A stretch of DNA of 64,000 bases from Pseudeuparius sepicola. Its lineage: Eukaryota > Arthropoda > Insecta > Coleoptera > Anthribidae. Below are positions 1 through 11,865 of this stretch, in pieces. The DNA lies in the NCBI GenBank assembly GCA_963920635.1, contig OY987307.1, positions 20,537,735 through 20,601,734 on the forward strand, read 5' to 3'. The notes under the pieces were generated by a model that was not told the DNA's origin, did no database searches, and was given only the letters and a program-made list of their open reading frames with translations. Made by a program: the position numbers and the translations under genes. The number at the start of each line of letters is the position of its first letter. Within the stretch, counting starts at the first letter, position 1.

Positions 1-420
1 CGGCCAATAAAGGCCCATTTAACTTTTCGTACACATTGCGAAATTGTTACCTATAGCAGCGCAATCTTTCAGTATAAATATTTTAGTTGGTTTGAATATC
101 AATCTACTTTTATGGAGGCTGCACAACAGGCACCAGTTTGGAGTTTCTGTTGGGAAGCGCCGTGCCTCGTCATAGGTAGAGCGATCGTCAAAGTCAAGCA
201 ACGCCGCGCGCAGTCGGTTCATGGACGGGTGCGAGCTCTTATGCTATTTTTTTGCCTAATAAAACAGTTTTTCTCCCGATTTCAAAAAAAATACGATATG
301 TACCTCGGCAGTCTCGGCACTGAAGTTCTTTTGATGACTCATGTGGTTTATTTGCCTCGGCCACATGAGTCGTAAAAAGTTGAACTTCAGTGCCTTGGTA
401 CATAAATAACTATTTTATTT
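1..420 (-). repeat. Hairpin-bearing dispersed repeat (HP family), copy 1
   Basis: This segment is the reverse complement of the units at 49659-50876, sharing the AACTTTTCGTACACATTGCG stretch, the GCAACGCCGCGCGCAGTCGG-type stretch and the terminal hairpin. The unit is cut by the window edge at position 1. The hairpin lies at about 297-404: its arms contain GTACCTCGGC...CACTGAAG and CTTCAGTGCCTTGGTAC with ACTCATGTGG/CCACATGAGT nearer the loop. Short reading frames across it are broken and differ between copies, so I do not regard it as coding. It could be a satellite unit or a non-autonomous transposon. Confidence 0.75.
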
Positions 421-1112
421 TCCATGGCATTTTTCATTTTTCAATGTAGTTTTTATGATTCAATTTTCAATTTGGCCAAGATGAAGGGCGATATCAAATA
501 TGATGAAATTTTGGAAAACACTGGAGAGAAAATGCCTCGTTGATTATATTTAGAGAAGACTCTTTGGATAATGTAAGTGTTATACATTTATGTCTTTTAC
601 TTGTAGATTCTTGATTCTGGAAGGAGTATTTTTAAAATTGATTCCTTGACCATAAGGAGTTTCACATAGAATCAAACTGACTCAAAAGATATTAAAGTAT
701 ATTGTAATGTCAACAAAGAGAGCTGAACTGAGGATTTGATCTCATGCAAAACTGATTTAGTGAAATGTTCCTTATTGTGACTTTTTCGTCTTTTTCACTT
801 TATTATTCCATTAACTATCATACTCCTGGCTTGGCAATACTGATCAAATGGAATTACTGTCCTTGCTTTATCATGCGGTGAATTTCGTCATCACAGCCTT
901 GAAAAAGGTAACGCACATTGAAATGCATGTGTCAGTGTTTCTCGACCTATGTAAATTTACTTTACCTTACAATTTACTTACTTATACGCACAATCCATTA
1001 TATCATTGTAGGAATAATCAGGATCTATCATACTTTTAAGATGTCCACTACACATTTTGATGCTTTTATTTTATAAGTTATTTTGCAACAATGGCCTCTT
1101 TAACAGGTCTTA
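421..1112. other. AT-rich DNA, no gene recognised
   Basis: The stretch holds only short unsupported reading frames and no repeat shared with other parts of the window that I could see. Confidence 0.5.
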
Positions 1113-2325
1113 TACAGGGTGGGGCAAAAGATTTAGTGCAGTTTTGAAGGGCTGTGAAAAAATAATGACTCATCTTAGAAATCTATGTTTTTTTTTATTT
1201 TGTTCGGTACATTATGCCATTTTATTACTTAAATTTTAAAGATAACATCAGAAAGATGATGGCCTCCAGCGGCTACACATTCATTTAGGCGATTTCTGAA
1301 ATTTTCGGCCGCTCGTTGGCACATCTCGACGGGTATAGCGTTGATTTCCTCCCGAATTCGGTCCTTGAGGTTTTCCACGGTGTGAGGCCGATGTCTGAAA
1401 ACCTTTTCCTTAAGGTAGCCCCACAGGAAGAAATCACATATGCTCAAATCAGGTGAGCGTGCGGGCCACCCAACGTTACCTCTCAAAGAAACGATGCGCC
1501 CAGGGAACCTTTGTCGCAGTTTCCTCATTGAAATTTGAGCAGTATGGGCAGTAGTCCCGTCTTGTTGAAACCAGATATCTCCCAAATCTGTTTCCTGACT
1601 CAGTTCTTCCAATGCGGGTTCAAAAAAATTTTCCAACATGTAAACATAACGTTGAGCGTTGACAGTTACAGTCTCTCCATCCTCCTCAAAAAAGTAGGGT
1701 CCAACCACCCCAAATTTGGAAACCGCACACCAAACGGTCACTTTTGGGGAATGAAGAGGTCTCTCGTGCAAATGCTTTGGGTTAGTTTCGGCCCAGTACC
1801 GAAAATTTTGTTTATTAACTGCTCCGCATAGATGAAAGTGGGCCTCGTCGCTACTGAAAAAAGTCGATCTCTCATGAATCCGGTCCAACATTTCTTGGGA
1901 ACAGTTAATGCGGTTTTCATAGTCACGAGGGTTTAATTCTTGAACAATCATAATCTTGTAGGGGTGGAATGATAAATCTTTGTGTAAAATCCTCCTTAGA
2001 GAGCGGGAAGTAATGCCCAATGCAGTTGCATGTTTCCGTGCAGAGCGCGTGGGTGACCGTTCAATAGCTTCCCTCACTCTCCTTACATTTTCGGGTGTTC
2101 TTACTGTTCTGGGTCTTCCGACACGCCTAGGCCTTAGTGTGGAACCAGTTTCTTCCATTGTACGCGCCCACTTTGCTATTAAATTACGGTGAGGGACAGC
2201 ACCGCGACGTGCAATATTGAAGTGCCGCCGAAAGGCGCGCTGAGACTCCTCCCACGGTCTTACCCCCACCACACACGATATACAGCCTATCCCAAACTGC
2301 ACTAAACCTTTTGCCCCACCCTGTA
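1113..2325 (-). mobile_element. Mariner-like (IS630-Tc1-mariner) DNA transposon, near full length
   Basis: The ends are inverted repeats of about 34 bp with one visible mismatch, beginning TACAGGGTGGGGCAAAAG at the left and its complement at the right, with a TA dinucleotide on each side (1111-1112 and 2326-2327). The body is almost entirely one transposase frame on the minus strand. The 1.2-kb size, TA target and single transposase frame are typical of the superfamily. Because the ends read TATACAGG...CCTGTATA, the exact border is uncertain by two bases. Confidence 0.92.
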
Positions 2326-2338
2326 TAATCGAGCACAC
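1229..2338 (-). CDS. Mariner-like DDD transposase, start codon region eroded
   Basis: The open frame gives 369 codons. It would cut and paste the surrounding 1.2-kb element in the nucleus. Residues about 28-68 form a helix-turn-helix segment (WEESQRAFRRHF ... EETGS), followed by a GRPRT motif at 74-78 and a second helix-turn-helix near 86-120, the usual bipartite DNA-binding region. The catalytic triad is visible: D164 in SSDEAHFHL, D260 in WFQQDGTTAHT and D297 in ARSPDLSICDFFLWG, with 36 residues between the last two. The first 20 or so codons lie in the terminal repeat and flanking DNA and do not resemble the family's usual start. No internal ATG precedes the first helix-turn-helix, so the true start is probably lost through a small upstream change. 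The rest has no stop or frameshift, which suggests a fairly recent insertion. N-terminally it resembles the domain annotated DUF4817 in many insect transposase-like proteins (from memory of the family). Confidence 0.88.
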   Translation of the reverse strand: MCSIIQGGAKGLVQFGIGCISCVVGVRPWEESQRAFRRHFNIARRGAVPHRNLIAKWARTMEETGSTLRPRRVGRPRTVRTPENVRRVREAIERSPTRSARKHATALGITSRSLRRILHKDLSFHPYKIMIVQELNPRDYENRINCSQEMLDRIHERSTFFSSDEAHFHLCGAVNKQNFRYWAETNPKHLHERPLHSPKVTVWCAVSKFGVVGPYFFEEDGETVTVNAQRYVYMLENFFEPALEELSQETDLGDIWFQQDGTTAHTAQISMRKLRQRFPGRIVSLRGNVGWPARSPDLSICDFFLWGYLKEKVFRHRPHTVENLKDRIREEINAIPVEMCQRAAENFRNRLNECVAAGGHHLSDVIFKI

Positions 2339-2860
2339 AAATTTTCAGGCGATTGTAAATCAATCGCTCAAAATCAAAACGAGAAGTCAACAACTGCGAC
2401 ACTGCTCCTTTCTTTGTTCCACGTTCCTCCACGCACGTCTCGCATGGCCCGACCGGAAAAAACGCGCCCGCGCGCCACTGGCCGGCGGTGCCTTTTTGCC
2501 TCTCCTTTTTTTTCTAATCTAGGAGTAACCGCCTCGCCACAAGAGTTAATATCAAGATTGACCCGGCCGTTATGCAAGTACGGCCCCCCCCGTATCCGCG
2601 CGGCGCGGTCGGCTGCTGCGCTCCCGCGAAAAATCCAGCGCTAAACATGGGCGTACCCGCGCCAAGAGGTTGGGGGGGGCATCCACTTCCGTCGGTCGGT
2701 TCCCACGAAAAAAGTAGGGCGCACGATCGCGTCGGTCCGATGGACAACGGGTCTATTTACCACGATCGAAGTAGGTATACACCAGAAAGCGTATACTGGG
2801 CAGATCCGCAACATATCCCAAATTAAATATGTTGAATGCCTTTGCGCCTATACTACAGTA
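2326..2860. other. GC-rich island, no gene recognised
   Basis: Positions about 2430-2760 are clearly GC-rich (runs such as CCGGCGGTGCC, CGCGCGGCGCGG, a C8-like run near 2585 and a G8 run near 2671) against an AT-rich background. All frames here are short and compositionally driven. It may be a conserved non-coding or promoter-like island, but I see no splice-bounded exon. Confidence 0.4.
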
Positions 2861-3788
2861 GAAACTTAATTATTAATCCTGACCTTTAATCCTCGCAGTC
2901 GGATATATTGCGCTGTGATCGTTGAGCTCACTCAACGCTCTGATGTTTCTCCATCTTGGAAAGAGTCCAAACTTGCAAAGGTTAGCCTCAATAATTGCTT
3001 TCCTCTTCTGGAGGTTGAACATCTAAATAAGTAATTATTGTTGACCGTACTTTGGATATAATGTTCGATACGGTTTCTCCACCTCTTCTGAAAACAGAAT
3101 CAGTTGCGTCCTCATGTATCGCTTCTTAGACTGCAGTGGGAGCCAAAACAGATAAATTATGTTTGTTTCGCCTAAACAGAGGGCTAATTTACAGCTCCAA
3201 ACTTACCTTTTAGGTAGTGTTACATCATTGGCGTAATCTTTTGTTAAAAAAACTGTTACGCTAATATCTAGCACACGAATTTTTCGGTAGGAACGAATTT
3301 CCAACTTGCACGATCATTTCTACCTTCCGGCATGTTCTGCCTTGGTTAGTGTTGATTGTTTCCAAAGGTTTCCCTAGTCATATCAGCCAGCATCATGAAT
3401 GGTCTATTTTGTGACTGATCAGTTGAAATGAAGCACTGTTAACAGTAGTTACTAATGAACAAAAATGTACCTATTCTAAACGATTTGATAATTCAATCGT
3501 TTTTAACTTATTTGAATAATTAAAAAATCAAGGGATTTACAGGCAAAAACCGACTTCTTAACGTTCGCGTCGTATCACGTCAATAACATTCATAAAAATT
3601 AGGAGAGAACAAAGAAAGCTGATCGCCTCACCACTATCTACTACCACTACCAGTTAGTATAATTATTATTCTTAAGTTCTCACATTTATAAATTTCAAAT
3701 TCGCTTATGAAAATAATCAACACACTTTTTTCCTTGAATTATACCCTTTCTGTGAATTTTAAGCTATGGAGCTTTGCTCTACACCTCT
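2861..3788. other. No gene or repeat recognised
   Basis: AT-rich sequence with no supported reading frame and no similarity to other parts of the window that I noticed. Confidence 0.45.
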
Positions 3789-4667
3789 CTATAGACGGCC
3801 AGTCAGTGACAGATTTTCCTTACTGATTTTCTCATTTATGCCTTGGAGAGGGTTGAAAGGTAAATCGATGCTGAGTCGGAAAAGAGTGATTTTAAGTTTG
3901 GCCCCCGGGGAAAACATATGGAAAATTCGATTTTTCAAAACAGAAAAAAAGGTACTAATTCTCACTTATGCCATGTTCACCGTATGATTTCTTATACTAT
4001 TCCGACTTCGAAAACCCAAAGGCATAAGTGTAGCGTGTGGAAAAAGGTTGAATTAAGGGTTTGGCAGATCACACAAAAAATGACTCGGTTTACTGACTCC
4101 GTCAGTTATGCCGTTCGAAATGTTGAAAACTTATATCTTCACTAGCCCAAAAATTGATTGGCAGAAGTGACGCGTGGGGAAAAATGCACTTTTGGATCGG
4201 AAAATAAATCGGAAAATTTTTTTTCGTCAACTGATTTTGTCAGGGATAAAATTACTTATTTTCCGACCCAAAAGTCAATTTTTCACCACGCGTCACTTCT
4301 GCCAATCAATTTTTGGGCTAGTGAGGATATAAGTTTTCACCATTTCGAACGGCATAACTGACGGAGTCAGTAAACCAAGTCATTTTTTGTGTGATCTGCC
4401 AAACCCTTAATTCAACCCTTTTTCTACAAGCTACACTTATGCCTTTGGGTTTTCGAGGTCGGAATAATTAAGAAATCATACGGTGAACATGGCATAAGTG
4501 AGAATTAGTACCTTTTTTTCTGTTTTGAAAAATCGAATTTTCCATATGTTTTCCCCGGGGGCCAAACTTAAAATTACTATTTTCCGACTCAGCATCGATT
4601 TACCTTTCAACCCTCTCCAAGGCATATATGAGAAAATCAGTAAGGAAAATCTGTCACCGTCTATAAA
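3789..4667. mobile_element. Foldback (palindromic) element with arms of about 400 bp
   Basis: The left arm (from ATAGACGG near 3790) is repeated in reverse complement by the right arm (to CCGTCTAT near 4663). Shared blocks include GGAGAGGGTTGAAAGGTAAA, GGCCCCCGGGGAAAACATAT and the TTGATTGGCAGAAGTGACGC block near the centre. The loop is only about 50 bp, near 4205-4258. The two arms yield near-identical translated frames of 60-70 codons on opposite strands, which is simply the palindrome. No transposase is present. Terminal sequence does not match the TACAGGG families elsewhere in the window. Confidence 0.85.
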
Positions 4668-5685
4668 CACTTATTACTATGGTACATAGAGATACTGATC
4701 TGCGAATTACAGAAAAATACATGTTCGTGTTGCAAATTTTGTGCGGTTTGCTAAATATCAGGAGGTGTGCGAATTTCTTGTGCGTTCGAGATTGGTATTT
4801 CGCAAATCTTGATTGAGTGTCGGTTTTTTGCCGCGGCTAGTTGATTGGCCGATTTCGCAGGACGCGCGTTTTTCCGCCGATTCTTTTGTATGGGCGCCAT
4901 ATAATTTCGTCTCGCAACAGATGTTTTTGCTGGGTGGGCGGGTCCGCACGCCAGATTCGTTTGAGTTTTTCATTGTTTGTCTCAACAAAAACTTTTCCGA
5001 GATATTGCAACGCTAAGTGGGGCAATTATATTTTTGAGACTCGATTGGTCCAGTTTCTTACACTTATTTATGCACTATACATTTTTTAAAGACTATATAT
5101 TACACAGATATTATTATGAAACCATTGAAATAAATAAAAAAACTGCAAGACGTCTATAAAGGCTGCATGTAACTTCTGCGATGTAATGATTTTGTACTAT
5201 AGTTCCCACTTTGTTATATAAATTGCGTCACATAAAAAAATTACAGTTGGATCTTGCTATTCTGCGAACAGCTTTTGCTTGCTCTCAAAGCAAGATGTTT
5301 TTGGTATTAATTCTCAAAAAGTAAACTACGAAGATATATGAAAAAATGTTTGAGACCTACTAGCTTCATTAAAATCTCAAGTTTTAGACGCAAGTCTGCC
5401 TACTTAAATTCTTTCATAATTATTTGGTATTTTGTTGTTAAACATTTTTTTAAATAAAATTTTTATCTTAGTATCGGAAAAGAAATATGCAAAAAATCAA
5501 AGTAGGCCGATCTGTAGTTTGTAAATCTAAACAATTTTTATTTATAAATGTTTTCATATCATCTTCAAAACTATAACAATTTGTATATAATAAATATATA
5601 ATAAATACCTAATTACTCTACTGAGGGTAGAACGATAATTAAAAAAAAAGCCTGGTAGACAGGCCTATCGTTTTTGGTTGTCGAC
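4668..5685. other. Unassigned, with a moderately GC-rich block at 4740-5050
   Basis: The 4740-5050 block (around CCGCGGCTAGTTGATTGGCC and GGGTGGGCGGGTCCGCACG) stays open for 60-80 codons in several frames on both strands, but none has a recognisable domain. It could be a transposon end or an old exon. The remainder is AT-rich. Confidence 0.35.
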
Positions 5686-6486
5686 ATACAGGGTGATGGA
5701 ATCATTTTTTAAATAAAATTTTGGTCATATCTCTCAAAGTAAACAACACGTCACATTGGAATTTGGTACACTTAGGTTGTCGATGGAGGCAAATAACCTA
5801 GTTTAATTAGTTTTTAGATAACTACCTTATAGGGGACGTTAGTTAGACTGCCCTCCAGGTATACTTTAAGTCGCAATTTTTTTAAGGATAATACGTCGAC
5901 TTTCTTGGTAAATAATTTATTTAATAAAAATCAAACTTTTTGGTGAATAACAATAACGTCAATAATAGTAAACATTTCAGCTCAATCGGTTGTGTGGAAA
6001 TGGTTCAAAATTCAAATGCAAGATGTGACCACAAAGTAACTAAACAGGTGAAGTTAAATAAAATCTTGTAAAAACAAAAATAACTCACAAATAGGTACAA
6101 ACAACGAACTATTATTACAAATGTTCAAAATAGCCATCATTTTCGAGAATGTATAAATTAATTCTAACTAAATGCTATTGCGGATAATAATCCATCGGTA
6201 TAGGTAATTTTGTAATTTAAATTAACTTTTGAGGCCGCATGCACCAAAGTGGCATAGGCGTTTGTGTAGGTACCTGGTTCTTCATAATTGGAAATTTAAA
6301 ACTAGAATTGCTATATTATGAAGAATTCCTTAACTTGAAGACTTAAACGTGCCTTATATTGTTTTGGCTGTATTGTGGGTACTGATTTCACGAAAAATGC
6401 GGGTTTTTAATAAACCCTTAATAATCAGAGATAGCCCTACATCCCCAGTAGCAATATGTCCCTTTCCTTCCGGAACACCCTGTATA
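5686..6486. mobile_element. Candidate non-autonomous element with short TIRs, containing a dispersed repeat
   Basis: ATACAGGGTG near 5687 and CACCCTGTAT near 6476-6485 form a short inverted pair of about 10 bp. Positions about 6205-6370 are the reverse complement of 19020-19195 (shared ACACAAACGCCTATGCCACT). The short TIR makes the element call tentative; the shared repeat itself is clear. Confidence 0.45.
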
Positions 6487-7349
6487 TTAAACTTTTATCA
6501 ACTTCATATTTAATATTATTTTTTGGCGTTATATACCGCCGTAGAATTATTGCTAGGTATTTTCTACGTTGTAGTATATGTTTTTGACTAAATTAACCCC
6601 AAATACGTCAGACCTTTTTGACACAATCTGGGATTTAAAGCAAACAGCAGTTTTTTCCCGAAATATCAAGATGTAACTCGATTTTTTTTTACCATTTCCG
6701 CAAAGATTTAAATGCCACTATATCGTCGGATTTACTGTCTTCTATAGGTTTTTGGGCCAAGCAATTTAAATTTACTATTATCTTATTAATTTAAAAGATC
6801 GCAATCCGGAAGTAATGATTGCAATAATAGTCTTTCTTCTCCCCTTTTTTTTATCTACGGCCGGGACGTGATACCTCGGCTTTGCCGATAGGGGTCAAGA
6901 CATAAATAAATTAACGGCTGAAATAAAGTAATCGAAAGAACATCTAATTAAACAATTTTGCTTTATTGTATGAAACGGGAACGAAACGTAGCTAGGGGGC
7001 ATTCCGCGGATAAAACTTGAATTAAGAAAGGTTTTCTTCTTGGGAATTTACGACCACGTTATGCATCACTAGGAAAATTTGCATTTTGCCTTAATTGTGT
7101 CAATTTGCACCTGAAGCGAGTTGTTGTGCTCAAAACAAAATGCTAAACGCATATTTTTTATCTTTCGAATTAACATTGAAACCTTCAAATTTAATAACAT
7201 AATAATGGCGAAGGAAAAATATAAGCGGGATTGCTCTTTGTTGCGGGTGTACTTGACGCGTTGAGTGAGATAAAATTTTATGACTATTTGGAACAAAATT
7301 GGATCTTAATAATTCTTCTGTATTGAAGTATGTATTGAAAACTGTAGTA
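6487..7349. other. No gene recognised
   Basis: The stretch is AT-rich. Short frames on the minus strand at 7069-7381 have no recognisable motif. Confidence 0.4.
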
Positions 7350-7701
7350 TACGTGGTGGTCACTTTTTCAATGCTCACCATTGGTATTTCGGAAACGGTA
7401 AAAGATAGAGTAGTTGATTTAGAGAAACGTTGTGCATTTTAGTCCTCATTCATTATCTGAAAATAAATCGAAGATAGCTCAGTCCGTTTCTGAAATATTA
7501 TAAAAAAAACTGTAAACCGCCGATTCCGGCATAGCTCATATCTTTTTTATTAGAACACCCAACTTTACGAAATTTTTTATTCTTATGTTTTCAGACACGC
7601 TCTTTTCACTACTTGACTCAAAATTTTTCTACGGCTGCTAGATTTTGAGTTACCGTTTACAAGATCTCAATGGTGAGAATCGAAAAAGTGACCACCCTGT
7701 A
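7350..7701. mobile_element. MITE family A, copy 1 (352 bp)
   Basis: The ends read TACGTGGTGGTCACTTTTTC and GAAAAAGTGACCACCCTGTA, preceded and followed by TA. The internal segment CATTGGTATTTCGGAAACGG matches copy 2 at 10195-10548, and AGAGTAGTTGATTTAGAGAA aligns with the same region there. It has no coding capacity. The left terminus has drifted (TACGTGG for TACAGGG), so this copy is probably older. Confidence 0.8.
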
Positions 7702-10194
7702 TATGTTTTTTAAAAAAATCAATTTGCTATGACGACTTGATTGTATTATACTATATTATTAACACTTGTGGCATTATAGATTAAAGGAGACCTATAGTAT
7801 ATGGTCAGACATTGTCGAAACCGAAAATTGCACGTTTTCATTTTTTATTGTTTTTCTAAGCAACAAAAGAGCCTATCACGACACGATTGTTTAGTTTACT
7901 GACTTGCCGATCGGCCGCTAGACGCTGCCTGTCAGGGGGGCAAGTTCTGATACCGCCGGAGAGATGGCTCCACTCTTGATGTCGGAAAGTGGGAGCATTG
8001 TTTTTGCGAATAGTTATTATTTATTATGTTAAAAAATATTCACAAATTGTATTAGTTTGGTGATTTAGCAGAATTTAGCAGAATTATACATATACAAATA
8101 TGTATGTTGCACCGCATCGCTGCATTGTACAAGCGCATCTTATTTTATAATGTCAACGTCCGTGGCCTCTTAACTGTTACTGTTAATAGAAAAGTCTGCC
8201 GCTTGTTGCATTTAATCATACGCGCGGAATCCCACTCGGTATATCCACGAGCTGAGAGCCGAGCCGTAAAAATCATTTTATTGGATTCGAACGGCACAAA
8301 TGCGCTACCTACTAATTATTTTAATAAATTCTAGATGGCTGATTCCCCAGCTAATTATTTAAATAAGGAGAGGCTTTAGTAGTTTATGAGTCATCGAGGG
8401 TGATGAGATAAAAGATGAGATGGTGGAAGATGGAGCTTACATTGTTGTGATCTCGTGGTACTGCCTTATATTACATAAATACCTCTTCTTTGTCTACAGT
8501 TATTCAGTCATTTGATTACTCATTTATCAATAGGCAATATCTCGGATAGTATCATATATTGTTGCTAATAGAACAGGGTTTAAAGTAAAATATTGTTGCA
8601 TTTTTAATTTTAAAATAATTGACATTGTGACGCACAGTATTAATATGGAACAGTTAGATATTAATGTGCAATATGTTATTATTATTATTATATTATTTCC
8701 TTAATAATTATAGTTTAGTATTGTTAGAGGTGTTCTTTGAAAACCCGAAAACAAAAAAAAACCTTCAAACTTCACTATCGCAGAATGAATAGGCTGTACG
8801 CAGCTTATCGAGAGAGGCAGTGACGTATAACTCGCCCTACCCACTTATCTTTTTCATTTATTTCGGTAAGAATTTCATTTAAAGCTGTTTTATGGTTTGA
8901 ATATTTTCATTTCTCGATGAAGGAAAGCAATAGTCACACTACTGGAATTCAACATAAATTCTGTTTGTAATGGTATGTGGCATAACAATCTGAGAAGCCG
9001 TAATAATATTTCTTTCGCGCCTATATAACAAGTTCTTATAAAAACGTGTTTCTTACTCCAGTTTTATCACAAAAAACCGCACACCTGATGGTCATGGTAA
9101 CCTACCGTGTTAATAAAACTGCATCAAAGTTTTATATGCGGTTCAATATCCTAGATACTTTTTTAATTTGTAACCTCACTTTTAACCTACACGCAACGTA
9201 CATGTACTGGCTGCAGTAAAAATCGTATTACGCATAAGGATATTGTTTACCAATAGCCGAGTACCAGGGAGGGTCACGTGACACCTTGCTTGTTTAGTTT
9301 TCACGCCTTTATTGTGTCTTATTGACCACCGGCTCTTCGTACACGCAAATATCACGGCGCGGCGGTTGCAAAATGTGGGTGAAATCTTCGTTGCGAAATA
9401 CCTAAGAAATATGCACGTGTACATTTCAGAACGGAATATTTTACATAATTTTAAGAAAAATCTGTAGCACTTCTTGTAAAAGGTGGAAGGCACCAATAGG
9501 GAAGTTTCCTTTATCGGAATTTCGAAACAATATGCTAATCAGTGTATGTAGGATCACCAAATTACACTACCAGCACAATATAACTTTTCTCAAATTAAGT
9601 TTGAAAATAAAATATTTTTTATTCTTCGTTATTTTTATTGTCATCCTTTTTGCATTTTGCAAAAATACCACTGTACCAATTTATTTGATTATTTTCTCAA
9701 AACGGGAAAGGTATTTGATAATGTTAAATGCTTTCTGTATTTTGTGTTTGTAATTTGTAAAAATTAATAATACCTATGTATAGGTATTTCAGTTATAGAG
9801 CATCTTAGATATTGCAAAAATGATTCGCAAAACCACTGGAGCAGGCATACGTGGCCACGTCTAAAAGTGATATTAGAAACAATTATTTACCATGAATTTT
9901 GTTCAAACTAGATGGAGCATTTTTGCAAATTCTAGTAAGGGTTCTTCAAACAGCAACAGATTTTTTAGCAAATGCAGAAATTTGCCAAATTTGAACTGTT
10001 ACGATTTAATAAAATTTTGAAAACATCGAAAACGTTTGTACTCTAAGTAGTTCCTCTAAAAAAATTTCATATGTAAGACACAGTGATATCATCAAAAATC
10101 ATTGCTTCTAAAATCAAACCAACAACTGAAGATTACCAACAATAAAAGTTCCTAACGTTAATTTTAATGTTAATGAAAAAAAAAACAAGTTGTA
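7702..10194. other. Long stretch with no gene recognised
   Basis: I see no splice-bounded exon or transposase motif. A GC-richer block at about 7890-8000 (GCCGATCGGCCGCTAGACGC) is unassigned. Frames at 8104-8334 and 9182-9496 lack recognisable domains. Confidence 0.4.
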
Positions 10195-10548
10195 TACAGG
10201 GTGGTCACTCTTACAGTGCATACCATTGGGATATCCGAAACGGTAAGAGATACAGCGTGGGTTAAATTAGAGAAAAGTTGCGTTTTTGTATGCCTTTCAA
10301 TAATCTGAAAAGAAATCTAAGATATCTTGGGTAGTTCCTGAAATATTGCTGAAAAACTGAAAATATGCGTTTTATTTTTTCCTTCATAACTTTTATATGT
10401 AATGGAAAATTTATGAAACCTGGCAATCTTACATTTCTCGATGTGAGCTTTTCAATAGAAATGTCAAATAATTCCTACGCCAACTAGATTCTGAAATATT
10501 CGTTTCGAATATCCCAATGGTATGCACTGTAAGAGTGACCACCCTGTA
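10195..10548. mobile_element. MITE family A, copy 2 (354 bp)
   Basis: Inverted ends of about 50 bp start TACAGGGTGGTCACTCTTAC and end with GTAAGAGTGACCACCCTGTA. TA flanks both sides (10193-10194 and 10549-10550). It is homologous to 7350-7701. Its right end directly abuts the next element, so a single TA separates or is shared by the two. Confidence 0.88.
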
Positions 10549-11239
10549 TACAGTGCTATTCATAAAGTTTGCACCAAATGGGAAATTTTGTATTATTATA
10601 TTTTTTGAAAATTTGATTTTGGAATATGTGGCACGTGTCTTGTTTACACTATTGCACCTAAAGAAGGTCGTGACGTCACAGCCCATGCCTGTCAAATTTG
10701 ACATTTAAAATAAAAAATTGGGAAAAATCAGGTTGCCTTGAAAATATCCAAAAAAATATATTAAGAAAATGTGTTCGTATTGTATTATTTTGCCCATATT
10801 CAAATTTTCAGAAGGATATTAGAATATTCGTGTTTCTTACTTGATATGCCCGAATCCATAAGATCCATAAGAGGGCAACCACTAAATAAATTTCTTCGGT
10901 TATTTGCGGGAAAAAATATCGAGTACCGATTTGAAGAGAAATAATTAAGAAAAAACGAACATCGTGATATCCTTCTGAAAATTTGCATAGGGGCATAATA
11001 ATGCAATACAAACACATTTTATTAATAACCTTTTCCGATATTTTCAAGGCAAACCTGATATTTTCCAATTTTTTATTTTAAATGTCAAATTTGACAGGCA
11101 TGGGCTGTGACGTCACGACCCTCTTGAGGCGCAATAGTGTAAACAAGACATGCACCAACATATTCCAAAGTCAGATTTTCAAAAAATATAATAATACGAA
11201 TTTTTCCCATTTGGTGCAAACTTAATGAATAGCACTGTA
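10549..11239. mobile_element. Long-TIR non-autonomous element (691 bp)
   Basis: The ends are TACAGTGCTATTCATAAAGT and ACTTAATGAATAGCACTGTA (one visible mismatch). The inverted arms run about 10549-10815 and 10967-11239, sharing GTGACGTCACAGCCCATGCC-type and AAATTTTCAGAAGGATAT blocks. TA follows at 11240-11241. The 150-bp centre has no open frame. Translated frames on either strand are mirror images caused by the arms. Confidence 0.87.
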
Positions 11240-11865
11240 TATAAAAAGCAAAAAAATATAACATTGAAAAATAATGCCATCTTCTCATATAAACTTAATG
11301 GTGTCTTCGAGCCTCCCTTACCTGGTGTTAAAGTTCTCAAATAAAGAAAGATATTCAAACCAAATTAGGTTTAGGTTGTCACAAAATAGTGAAGTATCTA
11401 CTTGATCTAAAATACAGTAGTAGCGGAGTGATGCTAAATTAAGAAAAAATTAGTCCAGCCGTGTGCAAGCTCATAATGGCTGTCCTTTTCTCTCAAAAAG
11501 AGTTGTTTATAGTTTTTTGTTTCTGTTACGATTTCATGGAAACTTCATTTTTTTAAAAGTTGGTACATATAAAAATGATATAAGAAATCTAATATTCCTA
11601 AAACCTAACTGTAGCTTAAGTAAAAATGAATTTGCTTTCTGCTTTCTACTGTACGATAAATATTCTCTCAGATTTTTGTCCTTTTTTCCAAAAACATAAA
11701 AGCATTAAGTTTAAAAAAATTTAAATTATCATGAAAAGTATAACAGGTACGAAAATTTTTTTGGGGGACATTCTAAATTAATGTCATCTTTGATTTTGCA
11801 CAGGGCTGAACTAATTTTTTCCTTAAATTAGTATTGCTAATTACCAATATATATATTTTTTTGAT
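11240..11865. other. No gene recognised
   Basis: AT-rich; a 78-codon frame at 11463-11699 has no recognisable motif. Confidence 0.4.

Noticed and set aside
3766..4670. Near-identical 64-73-codon proteins on both strands
   Set aside because: By-product of the foldback arms.
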